From: JAZQQB01 sp045628865
GTDB taxonomy: Bacteria; Bacillota; Clostridia; Lachnospirales; Lachnospiraceae
DNA: 25,872 bases
NCBI GenBank assembly: GCA_045628865.1
Contig: JAZQQB010000045.1
Span: 1-25,872 of the forward strand
Direction: 5' to 3'
Below, piece after piece: positions 1-7,523 of this stretch; the first letter of the stretch is position 1; each line of letters begins with the position of its first letter. Under the pieces are notes generated by a model. It had not been told where the DNA came from and searched no databases. It was given only the letters and a program-made list of their open reading frames with translations. Made by a program: the position numbers and the translations under genes.

Positions 1-494
1 TCATTATTATTTTATTATTATTGGTAATTATTTCCTTAAATCTTGTTTCACTTGTTACAAGAAAAAATGGAAGACCAATGACACTATTGGGATATTATAT
101 GGTGATGATCGAGAGCGACAGTATGCAACCAGCTATTCAAAAAGATGATCTTGTTTTTTTGAAAACAGGAGAAGCATATGAACCAGGGGACGTGATCACC
201 TATCAGGAAAATGGGGATCTGATCACACACAGAGTTATTTCGAAATCACAGGAGGGATATATTACCAAAGGAGATGCAAATACATCCTTGGATCAAACTT
301 TTGTTTCTAAGGATAGAATTATAGGAAAAGTGATCATGGTAAATGGATTTTTGGGATTTATGGTTAGATTGTTCTTAAGTCCGATTCTGTTTTCCTTGAT
401 CCTGGGAGGAATGATCGTTGGATTCATCTACAAAAAGATCACCGAGACTCCGGAAAAAAATAGAACTGGAGAAAATGCCCAAAATTACATATAA
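1..494 (+). CDS. SipW-like (ER-type) signal peptidase I, 5' end cut off
   Basis: The reading frame is open to the left edge, so the gene starts outside the window. What remains is the end of an N-terminal membrane segment, the catalytic core and a C-terminal membrane segment (FLSPILFSLILGGMIVGFIY). The core shows the serine motif ESDSMQP, a GDVITY strand, the histidine in ITHRVIS and GDAN. Histidine in place of the usual lysine base is typical of ER/archaeal-type enzymes such as Bacillus SipW. These remove signal peptides at the outer face of the membrane, often for a few dedicated substrates. The next two genes encode small secreted proteins with one N-terminal membrane segment, which fits a dedicated peptidase and its substrates. 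Its last 20 bases overlap the next gene. Confidence 0.88.
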   Translation, partial: IIILLLLVIISLNLVSLVTRKNGRPMTLLGYYMVMIESDSMQPAIQKDDLVFLKTGEAYEPGDVITYQENGDLITHRVISKSQEGYITKGDANTSLDQTFVSKDRIIGKVIMVNGFLGFMVRLFLSPILFSLILGGMIVGFIYKKITETPEKNRTGENAQNYI

Positions 495-1038
495 AAAAAC
501 AATCAGCGTTTGGAGTATTCTGATACTCTTAACGCTTTTGGTGCTTGTTGGGAATTATTATGGTAGTGTGAAGACCAATGCGAAATATGTTCAGAGCGTA
601 TCTGGCACAGATGGAGCAAGGGTTGCGTGCTTTGTTAGTGATGTGAAGAATTTGACTGCATCAGAGAATGTTATATTGTCTCCTGCAATTAATGGGTATG
701 TAGAGTGTTACTCTTTTTCAGTTACTAATCAAAAAGATAGTAAAGTAAGTGAAGTCGCAATTGAATATGATTTGAATGTGGAAGTGTCGGGACCTGTAGG
801 TGTTGAGTATAGAATTTCATCCACAGGAGGAAGTGCTAATATAAACGCATGTGCACAATCAAATGTGATGGATGAGAATATATTAAAAACATCTGGTGGA
901 TCTTTTAGAGCAGGTGTAAGAGAAACTCATACTTATGTAATTGAAGCAACATGGGGAGGGATTGGTAATGTGAGCTATGAAAATGCAAACGTTCCTATTA
1001 CGGTGAGGGTTTCTGCGGATGTGGTACAAAAGGATTAA
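475..1038 (+). CDS. small secreted protein, probable SipW-type peptidase substrate
   Basis: A 187-residue protein. A short basic N-terminus (MPKITYKK) precedes a hydrophobic segment (ISVWSILILLTLLVLVGNYY) and then a beta-rich extracellular part. The sequence after the membrane segment (VKTNAKYVQSVSGTDGARVA) resembles the signal/cleavage region of TasA- and camelysin-like proteins processed by SipW; this is a pattern judgement, not an alignment. I chose ATG 475, which overlaps the peptidase gene by 20 bases and has GGAG just upstream with a short spacer; a TTG at 418 in the same frame is less likely. A structural fibre or matrix protein is possible but not shown. Confidence 0.72.
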   Translation: MPKITYKKTISVWSILILLTLLVLVGNYYGSVKTNAKYVQSVSGTDGARVACFVSDVKNLTASENVILSPAINGYVECYSFSVTNQKDSKVSEVAIEYDLNVEVSGPVGVEYRISSTGGSANINACAQSNVMDENILKTSGGSFRAGVRETHTYVIEATWGGIGNVSYENANVPITVRVSADVVQKD

Positions 1039-1073
1039 TATATGCGTGTCGTTTAAGTGAAAGAGGGACGATT

Positions 1074-1976
1074 GTGAAAAAAAATCAAGATATTTTAGAA
1101 GAAGAGGGTATAGAAATTTTGAGCATTTATGCTGAAAAGAGAAAATGGATAATGAAGAACTTAAGTAATTGTAAAAGAAAACAACTTCATTTTGTATTTC
1201 TAATTTTGGTTTTGATAACATTAGCTACAACAGCGCTTTCAATGGCAAAGTATGCAGTAACTAATTCTACGGAACAACTTGTTTCATTTAATAGCAATAA
1301 ATTTATATGGAGTTCCAATCTTGTAACGACTGGAGTGAATAATAAAGAGACAATAACAGGAGAACCCATGTCAAAAGTTTGTTATACATTAGTAGATGCG
1401 TATGTACCATTTCAAATAAAGAACTACGAAACAGCAAATGGAGTAATGAACATAAATTTGGAAAACATCGATTATCGAATATCCGTTGAGGGTGATATTG
1501 AGGTATTAAATGTAACAGATCCCTATAATCCAAAGGATGCTACTTTATCAAATAATACAATGATAAAGAATTACAAAATGCTAGAAGAATTTAAAATAGT
1601 GCCAGCTTCTGATAGTCCAGGAACTTATTCAGGAGTAGTTACGGTTGAGTCATTATTACCTTATGTTAAAAAGTATGTACGTAATGTGACTATTGAAATG
1701 AAAGATACAGAGGTGAATTATCGTGATGAGAATACTAAGTTATTTGTTGAAATTCAAAATGGGATTAAAGATAGTGTTGTAGTGGAATTTAATTATGATT
1801 CACCGATTTATGAAATTGATGTAAACGTTCCGGTTGATATTAGTGTTCAAAAAAAAGAAAACGAATTGCATCGTACAGCTAGAGTAAAGTTGCCTGCGGG
1901 TACTAAAATAATTATTCAATTTCAAGCATCGGGAGTTGATATACATCCATCGGATGTGCCATACACGATTCAATAA
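1074..1976 (+). CDS. secreted protein with N-terminal membrane anchor/signal, function unknown
   Basis: A 300-residue protein with a GTG start and AGAGGG six bases upstream. A long charged cytoplasmic stretch (about 40 residues) comes before a single hydrophobic segment (LHFVFLILVLITLATTALSMAKY), followed by a roughly 230-residue beta-rich exported region with no cysteine cluster or cell-wall sorting motif. The AKYAV after the membrane segment mirrors AKYVQ in the previous protein, so both are probably handled by the same signal peptidase. An internal ATG at 1152 would give a shorter, more usual signal peptide but has a poorer ribosome site. It sits 35 bases after the preceding gene, in the same direction. 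Confidence 0.65.
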   Translation: MKKNQDILEEEGIEILSIYAEKRKWIMKNLSNCKRKQLHFVFLILVLITLATTALSMAKYAVTNSTEQLVSFNSNKFIWSSNLVTTGVNNKETITGEPMSKVCYTLVDAYVPFQIKNYETANGVMNINLENIDYRISVEGDIEVLNVTDPYNPKDATLSNNTMIKNYKMLEEFKIVPASDSPGTYSGVVTVESLLPYVKKYVRNVTIEMKDTEVNYRDENTKLFVEIQNGIKDSVVVEFNYDSPIYEIDVNVPVDISVQKKENELHRTARVKLPAGTKIIIQFQASGVDIHPSDVPYTIQ

Positions 1977-2028
1977 ATTGTAGTTTACGATACCATTTTT
2001 CTTAAATCAGAACCAAAAGGAGTACCTA

Positions 2029-5000
2029 ATGACCAAAAAGCAAAAACCAGTAATTTCATATGCCACCGTGGTCTTGATGATCATGGCACTGGTTTTGACC
2101 AGACTCAATGTAAAGAATCTGGTCAGCTTTGCGCTGCCTGAAAGTCAGGATTTTGTTGTTGGGGATCAGGTAGTAGCAACCTGGTGTGAGGGTACACTTA
2201 CATTACATGGAGAGGGTGCTACTTACGATTATTCAAAGGATTCATTGTCACCTTTTTATGAATTGAGAAATCAGACCTCACAGGTTGTGATCGAAAATGG
2301 GATAACAGGAATAGGAGCTTATTTATTCTATGATTTTGGCCACCTTACAGGAACATTAACGATTCCAGGTTCAGTGGTGTCTATAGGAGATTGTGCATTT
2401 TCTGGTTCTAGCAAAGAAACGGCACCTCATTATACTTTGATTGACAATCAGTTTGTCACGCATGATGTAATGGTTGATATTCTAGAATCAAGAAGGGTTT
2501 CGAATTCATTTTTCTTTTCTCAGTTAAATGAAATGGGAAAAAATGAGGAATCGATAGAAACTGAATATGCACCGGACTCAAGTGAATTGAATAAAGACCA
2601 AGAAAATAGCATCGATGAGAATCAGCAAAATCATGGAATGGATCAAAATGATTTGGAAAGTAATGATTCAGAAGCAAATGGGGTAGTAAATGGTGAAAAT
2701 ATAAGAGAAGACGAAGAAACTTTTTATGCAGAATCTAAAGAAGACGTTGTCTCGGATGAATCAGGTGCTGGAAATACGGAAAATGAAGGAAAAGATGCTC
2801 CTGAAACGAATGATGATGAAACTGAAAAAAATGAAACTGAAGATAGTGAAACTGAAGAAAATGAAACTGAAGATAGTGAAACAGAAGTTATTGATGAAAC
2901 AGAGGATGAGAATTTAGAAGAAACTGATGAAAATTTTGCCAATGATACAGTGAGTGGTAACAATGTTTCCAAGGAATATAGAACCATCTCTGCCCAGGTG
3001 ATAGGAAGTAATATTTTTTATGAGGGTCAGGTTGGCGGATATATGATCGCGGATGAGAGCAATACGACTTTTGCTGAGGCAATGGAAGCAAGTGGCTATG
3101 GTCGATATTTGGGAAGCAGGATGATTACGATTAAAGATGCGTTTGGTCAATCATTTGATATATCGGTTATAAATACGGCTAAAGGTGTTATTATGCCTAC
3201 TTTGTTGGAAAGTGGACTTTCCCTTCCGGTGAATACAGCTTACGTCAGTTATCATTTTTCTTGTTGGGAATCTGTTTCAGGCGTTTATTATCTTCCAGGA
3301 AGCTATAGTAATGAAGCAGAGTTTCAGATGTATCTGATCAGGGAGTATGCAGAACCTGAACAGATGGAATTATCATGTGCACTAGATGAATTTACGATCT
3401 TAGCTGTTCGTGGAAAATTTCCAATAGGAACCAGTCTTTGTTTAAAGGACTTTTCCGCATCATATGAGAATGGAAGCCGGTATATATATGAACCATATTT
3501 TATGATTGATGAGCAGGTCTATGAGCCATCTTCAGAGGCAATTGAACGATACACCATAAAAAGTGAACTTTTAGATGATACTCATGAAGTTAGTTTAAAA
3601 CGAATTGTCGGGGAGTCAAAACAGGACATTCCTTGGCAGGTAGTTGATCAAACAGAAACCTACCAGATATGCTATGCAGCATGTGAGTCAGAGAAGATGG
3701 AACTGCGTATATGGGAAAAAGAGATTTTGCCTGAATCAGTGGAATGTTATTTGACATTATCAGGAATCAGCTTTTTACAAGATGTAATAAATGGGGCAGA
3801 TATCAAAGAACAGGATGAAGAACATATACTGTTGTTTGTTCCTTATGGAGAAAAATACCAGATTCCGCTTTGTTTTTCTGAGAATTACAACTGGCCGTTG
3901 AATGTTCATGCATTCAGAGACTCCAATCTTCTTTTTGCACAATCCTTTGAAAAAGAAGATGTGTTGCAATTAATGGAAAAAGATTCCATAGAAGAAACGC
4001 ATCTTTTGGCTGAGGAAGATATACTTTTTTATATCCTTTCAAAGGAACTTTTACAAGACGATATTGAATTGCATATTTCTGCAACTTTAAAAAATCAGGA
4101 ACTATCCAAATTGGAAGTGGGTACATGCAACCAGCCGATTTATGACTGGGTGGAAGTTGGTGAGAGCAGTTTTGCAACTATTTCAGGAGTCAATGAGATA
4201 GAAGGCTTTACAATTTCATATGAATCCAGTAATGGTTTGCCAGATTCTAAGATAAAAATGCGCTTGTTGCAGGGATATCTTCCGGAAAATACAGAATTTT
4301 TCCTACAGTATCAACTTAATGAGGAAGTAAAAACCTTACATATGACATTATCGGAAAATACAAAAGAGATTGATATGTATTCATTGTTTGGTGAGTTGGA
4401 TCTTCATGAAGTATATCATTTTCAATTGATTTTTGATTTTATGGGTGCCGAGCCATATGGAAAAAATGAAAATTTGTATATTTCCATTGAGGATGAAACA
4501 CATCAGCTTATTGCAGATAATGGAGTATCTGTAGAAATAATTCCAGTTTGTTTACAAGCAATGGATCTTTATGTGGAAACAGGAAATGGGGTTGCCAAAA
4601 AGGATGCGATGGTTTATGAAGGAACAAGGTTAACAGTGCATGGATTAAAACAGGCACATTCAGCAGACTTGTATCCTTATGAAGTAGTTGCATTTTATAC
4701 GGATCCAGAATGCATGATCCCAGCTATCCTCCCGGAAAAAATCAATGTATCAGCAGATGGGCAAATTATAAATAATTACGTGTATTTTGAAAATAAAACA
4801 GGTGCAAATTTGTCTGTTTCACTAGACAATCTTGCTGGAGAAAACGGGCTGACGCCTGGTGAGGACTATTACATCAGGGCATATGTGGTGAAAGAGTGTC
4901 CAGATCCATTCGTAATCATGAAAAAGTATATGATCACGTCGGATGTGGTTTCTATTGCAATACAGAATAAACCGGAATATGAGTTGATTGTAAATGGATT

Positions 5001-5349
5001 GGAGGAGGGGTGTGTACTTTCTCCTGGAGAAGGACTTTCTGCCTGTCAGATCTTATATGAGGTTAGAAATCTAGGTGAAGGACAAAAACTTCAGGTAAAG
5101 GCAGTTTTATCCTGCGTGAACAGTAGTGGAGATGAAATTACATTCCAGGAAATGAAAGCCAATATTATTTCTAAAGATTATCAGTTTGTTTCAAGACTAG
5201 GTATGAGCGCAGGAAGCTTTGAAAGAGTAAAACTGATTCTGCCTGCGGATTTAACAAGTGGTATGTACCGTATTCGATTTGTCTTGACAAATCTTGAAAA
5301 TGGCAATGAATTGGCAGATTACATGTACTATTTTGTGGTGAATGAATAA
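2029..5349 (+). CDS. large surface protein with BspA-like start and acidic repeat linker
   Basis: A 1106-residue protein; ATG preceded by AAGGAG six bases away. Residues about 8-35 form a signal/anchor segment. Residues about 40-130 contain text typical of BspA-like leucine-rich surface proteins (VVIENGITGIGAYLF, LTIPGSVVSIGDCAF). Residues about 167-305 are a highly acidic Glu/Asp/Asn/Ser/Thr linker containing a duplicated 30-base unit (2831-2887). The remaining 800 residues are beta-rich, with a late segment (about 980-1106) reminiscent of CARDB or bacterial Ig-like modules. I see no LPXTG sorting signal and no C-terminal membrane segment, so how it is retained at the surface is unclear. Probably exported with the two preceding proteins as part of one surface locus; the exact role is unknown. 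Confidence 0.7.
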   Translation: MTKKQKPVISYATVVLMIMALVLTRLNVKNLVSFALPESQDFVVGDQVVATWCEGTLTLHGEGATYDYSKDSLSPFYELRNQTSQVVIENGITGIGAYLFYDFGHLTGTLTIPGSVVSIGDCAFSGSSKETAPHYTLIDNQFVTHDVMVDILESRRVSNSFFFSQLNEMGKNEESIETEYAPDSSELNKDQENSIDENQQNHGMDQNDLESNDSEANGVVNGENIREDEETFYAESKEDVVSDESGAGNTENEGKDAPETNDDETEKNETEDSETEENETEDSETEVIDETEDENLEETDENFANDTVSGNNVSKEYRTISAQVIGSNIFYEGQVGGYMIADESNTTFAEAMEASGYGRYLGSRMITIKDAFGQSFDISVINTAKGVIMPTLLESGLSLPVNTAYVSYHFSCWESVSGVYYLPGSYSNEAEFQMYLIREYAEPEQMELSCALDEFTILAVRGKFPIGTSLCLKDFSASYENGSRYIYEPYFMIDEQVYEPSSEAIERYTIKSELLDDTHEVSLKRIVGESKQDIPWQVVDQTETYQICYAACESEKMELRIWEKEILPESVECYLTLSGISFLQDVINGADIKEQDEEHILLFVPYGEKYQIPLCFSENYNWPLNVHAFRDSNLLFAQSFEKEDVLQLMEKDSIEETHLLAEEDILFYILSKELLQDDIELHISATLKNQELSKLEVGTCNQPIYDWVEVGESSFATISGVNEIEGFTISYESSNGLPDSKIKMRLLQGYLPENTEFFLQYQLNEEVKTLHMTLSENTKEIDMYSLFGELDLHEVYHFQLIFDFMGAEPYGKNENLYISIEDETHQLIADNGVSVEIIPVCLQAMDLYVETGNGVAKKDAMVYEGTRLTVHGLKQAHSADLYPYEVVAFYTDPECMIPAILPEKINVSADGQIINNYVYFENKTGANLSVSLDNLAGENGLTPGEDYYIRAYVVKECPDPFVIMKKYMITSDVVSIAIQNKPEYELIVNGLEEGCVLSPGEGLSACQILYEVRNLGEGQKLQVKAVLSCVNSSGDEITFQEMKANIISKDYQFVSRLGMSAGSFERVKLILPADLTSGMYRIRFVLTNLENGNELADYMYYFVVNE
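2831..2887 (+). repeat. two tandem copies of a 30-base unit in the acidic linker
   Basis: Two 27-base copies beginning ATGAAACTGAAG at 2831 and 2861 differ by one base (ACT versus ACA), with a period of 30 bases. They encode ETEDSETE repeats within the acidic linker of the large surface protein. Such low-complexity runs can expand or shrink by slippage. Confidence 0.8.
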
Positions 5350-5375
5350 GAAGAAATAAACGTTTTTTTGATAAA

Positions 5376-5404
5376 TGTCGAATGGTTCGACAATAATTGA
5401 CGAA
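5376..5404 (+). promoter_or_regulatory. putative Spo0A box cluster
   Basis: TGTCGAA (5376-5382) and its exact inverse TTCGACA (5386-5392) form a palindrome with a three-base spacer. A third match, TGACGAA, lies at 5398-5404. The known Spo0A box is TGNCGAA, most often TGTCGAA. The cluster lies about 30 bases upstream of a probable -35 for the Hpt-like gene, suggesting phospho-Spo0A control. The match is by sequence only. Confidence 0.5.
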
Positions 5405-5434
5405 ATATAGCATATTGTGACACACGAATCCGGA

Positions 5435-5462
5435 TTGTAAATATATGATTTTATGATAAGAT
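5435..5462 (+). promoter_or_regulatory. probable promoter of the Hpt-like gene
   Basis: TTGTAA (5435-5440), a 16-base spacer and TAAGAT (5457-5462) fit a vegetative promoter. The -35 overlaps a 10-base palindrome AATCCGGATT at 5427-5436. The transcript would have a leader of about 70 bases containing a small TTCAGA/TCTGAA hairpin (5479-5496). Confidence 0.5.
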
Positions 5463-5540
5463 AAAATTGTAAAAGCGATTCAGAGAAAAATCTGAAAAAG
5501 GGAACGTAACTAGGGGAATTGGATTCGGAGGTAGTACATT

Positions 5541-5894
5541 ATGGATGAAACTTTAATTGAAGAATTAGAGAACGTCGGTGTTGATGCGCAGGAAGCTTTG
5601 GAGAGCTTTGATGAAAACGTTGAAGAATATCTTGAAAACTTGAGAATGTTTTTAGAGGACGAAGACCACGAACTGTTAAAGGTTTATCTTGATGCAGGAA
5701 ATTTAGATAAAGCATTTACAAGTGCTTTTGGATTAAAGGTAATGTTAAAGGGCGTTGGCGTAAAAGAAGCCGGCGAACCATTACTTGAACTGATCGATTG
5801 TATTCGAAAAGGAAAACAGGAAGATTCGAAAGAATTATACGAAGACTTTGAGTCAAACTGTGTTGACATCTTAGATGTCATTGACAGTATTTAA
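5541..5894 (+). CDS. Hpt-like helical protein lacking the phospho-accepting histidine
   Basis: A 117-residue, acidic, all-helical protein; ATG with GGAGG nine bases upstream. The order of helices and the segment AFGLKVMLKGVGVKEAG (residues 62-78) match the histidine phosphotransfer (Hpt) core, whose usual form is AHxLKGxxxxLG. At the histidine position there is Phe63. A canonical Hpt shuttles phosphate between response regulators; this protein could not do so by that residue and may instead bind a receiver or kinase. It stands alone, with its own promoter upstream and a terminator behind it. An unrelated helical protein resembling Hpt by chance is the alternative. Confidence 0.65.
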   Translation: MDETLIEELENVGVDAQEALESFDENVEEYLENLRMFLEDEDHELLKVYLDAGNLDKAFTSAFGLKVMLKGVGVKEAGEPLLELIDCIRKGKQEDSKELYEDFESNCVDILDVIDSI

Positions 5895-5936
5895 TTTGCT
5901 ATTAATATTTTCATTCCTTCCTAATATATCAAAGAG

Positions 5937-5967
5937 GAACGCTGTGTGCCGACGGCGTTCTTTTTTT
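5937..5967 (+). terminator. rho-independent terminator after the Hpt-like gene
   Basis: GAACGC (5937-5942) pairs with GCGTTC (5955-5960), followed directly by seven Ts; the preceding AAAGAG can extend the pairing into the T run. Confidence 0.85.
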
Positions 5968-6150
5968 GGTCCTTCACAGAAATTCTTCAAATTTGCTTAA
6001 AAATACTCGCAATTTACACAATATTCTGATAAAATAGAAATGAGAGTATATATTTTGATGTTTTATCATGTGACTAGGAGGAGTTGCAAAAAGCATTTGT
6101 ATTCTTCAAATAGACCGCTCCGGATTTCACATGGCGAAATGGAGATTACT

Positions 6151-6729
6151 ATGGGCAGTGAAGAGATCAGATTATATAAAGGTGTCTATTATAAAGCGGG
6201 AAGAGATGCAAAGCTTGTAATGGATGAAGAAGCCAAGATAGATATCGTAAAAAGTAAGATGGATTTTGATGATCCGAAACAGGTTCTTTCTATATATAAT
6301 ACAGTTGTTTCAGGAGATGTGTTTCATTCACCGGTAGGTTTTTCCTTTTTAGCAGCAGTTCGTGAATATCTGTTGAAAAATGAAATCGAAGAGGATGAAA
6401 TCAGAAATGTAGTCATGAAGCAGATTTTCTCCCCAGGACTGCTGGAGGAGAATGAAAAGAAGAGAAAAGAGAAAGAGGCAAAAAAGGAAAAGAATTATAA
6501 GATACATTTAAAACAGTCCTTGTGGGTAAATCTTGCGCTGATCTTATTGGTTGTGGTGATGTTTATCATATCCATGACAAGTGACAGCCCTACGATTCTT
6601 GATTATAAAACAAAATTAAATAATAGTTATGCTCAAAGAGAACAGGAACTAAAAGATCGAGAAGAGATGGTCAGACAAAAGGAGAATGAACTGATCAAAC
6701 AGGGAATCACACTTGAAATATCTGAATGA
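6151..6729 (+). CDS. single-pass membrane protein with C-terminal coiled coil, function unknown
   Basis: A 192-residue protein. I chose ATG 6151 because GGAG lies six bases upstream (6141-6144); in-frame starts further left (6040, 6139) lack such a site and would add an unconvincing basic tail. The first roughly 105 residues are soluble and charged and contain a run of Lys/Glu (NEKKRKEKEAKKEK). A membrane segment follows (LWVNLALILLVVVMFIISM), then a heptad-rich coiled coil (QREQELKDREEMVRQKENEL). The topology suggests a cytoplasmic N-terminus and an extracytoplasmic coiled coil. I do not recognise the family. It lies between two transcription signals, so it may be transcribed alone. Confidence 0.6.
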   Translation: MGSEEIRLYKGVYYKAGRDAKLVMDEEAKIDIVKSKMDFDDPKQVLSIYNTVVSGDVFHSPVGFSFLAAVREYLLKNEIEEDEIRNVVMKQIFSPGLLEENEKKRKEKEAKKEKNYKIHLKQSLWVNLALILLVVVMFIISMTSDSPTILDYKTKLNNSYAQREQELKDREEMVRQKENELIKQGITLEISE

Positions 6730-6781
6730 ATTTTCACAAAATGAACAAATATATAGCATATACTTACCATAGATTATGAAG

Positions 6782-6810
6782 TTGGTTTCGTTTTAATTTT
6801 GTGGCATAAT
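6782..6810 (+). promoter_or_regulatory. probable promoter of the two-component operon
   Basis: TTGGTT (6782-6787), a 17-base spacer and CATAAT (6805-6810), about 32 bases upstream of the response regulator start. The -10 matches 5 of 6 consensus bases; the -35 matches 3 of 6. Confidence 0.5.
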
Positions 6811-6842
6811 AATCGATAGAATACTATGGAAGGAAAAAAGTG

Positions 6843-7523
6843 ATGGAACAATTGAAAATATTAGTTGTAGATGATGAAAGCAGAATGCGCAGGATGGTCA
6901 AGGACTTCCTCGTAAAAAAGGATTTTGTGGTAGTAGAAGCAGAAAATGGAGAAGAAGCTGTTGATCTGTTTTTTTCTACAAAAGATATTTCATTGATCAT
7001 ATTAGATGTCATGATGCCGAAGATGGATGGCTGGGAGGTCTGCAAGGAGATTAGAAATTATTCCAAAGTCCCAATCATCATGCTTACCGCAAAGTCGGAT
7101 GAAAAGGATGAACTGTTGGGCTTTGAACTAGGTGTAGATGAATATATCTCCAAACCATTCAGTCCTAAAATTTTAGTAGCGAGAGTAGAGGCAATCTTAA
7201 GACGAACTGCACAGGGGCAGTCAGAAGAAAAGCTGTCTGTAGGGGGTATTGAAATTGATAAACAGGCCCATGAAGTAAAGATAGACGGGCATGTGATAGA
7301 TTTAAGTTATAAAGAATTTGAATTGATGGCATATTTTATGGAAAATAGAGGGATTGCCCTTTCTAGAGAAAAAATCCTCAACAACGTTTGGAACTATGAT
7401 TACTTTGGCGATGCCAGAACCATTGATACTCATGTGAAAAAGCTTCGAAGCAAGATGGGCGAAAAAGGAGATTTGATCAAAACAGTATGGGGAATGGGGT
7501 ATAAATTTGAAGTCATCGATTAA
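6843..7523 (+). CDS. OmpR/PhoB-family response regulator
   Basis: A 226-residue transcription factor. Residues about 4-118 form a receiver domain: the acidic pair in VVDDES, phospho-acceptor Asp55 in LIILDVMMPKMDGW, the threonine in MLTAK and the lysine in ISKPF. Residues about 130-226 form a winged-helix DNA-binding domain with the typical YKEFELMAYF, ALSREKILNNVW and RTIDTHVKKLRSKM segments. ATG 6843 has AAGGA upstream; a GTG one codon earlier is possible. The kinase gene downstream overlaps its last 17 bases, so the two form a cognate pair. Target genes are not evident from the sequence. Confidence 0.93.
   Translation: MEQLKILVVDDESRMRRMVKDFLVKKDFVVVEAENGEEAVDLFFSTKDISLIILDVMMPKMDGWEVCKEIRNYSKVPIIMLTAKSDEKDELLGFELGVDEYISKPFSPKILVARVEAILRRTAQGQSEEKLSVGGIEIDKQAHEVKIDGHVIDLSYKEFELMAYFMENRGIALSREKILNNVWNYDYFGDARTIDTHVKKLRSKMGEKGDLIKTVWGMGYKFEVID

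Noticed and set aside
883..1221. Minus-strand open frame of 112 codons spanning two genes
   Set aside because: Covers the ends of two plus-strand genes with better starts; low-complexity translation.
2819..2900. Short repeats considered as a CRISPR-like array
   Set aside because: Only two in-frame copies with a 30-base period and no unique spacers; they encode a protein linker.
2724..2987. Minus-strand Ser/Val-rich frame
   Set aside because: Its repeat character simply mirrors the acidic repeats of the real plus-strand gene.
5405..5540. Leader of the Hpt-like gene considered as a cyclic-di-GMP or other riboswitch
   Set aside because: Only one short hairpin is present and none of the conserved riboswitch core sequences can be found.
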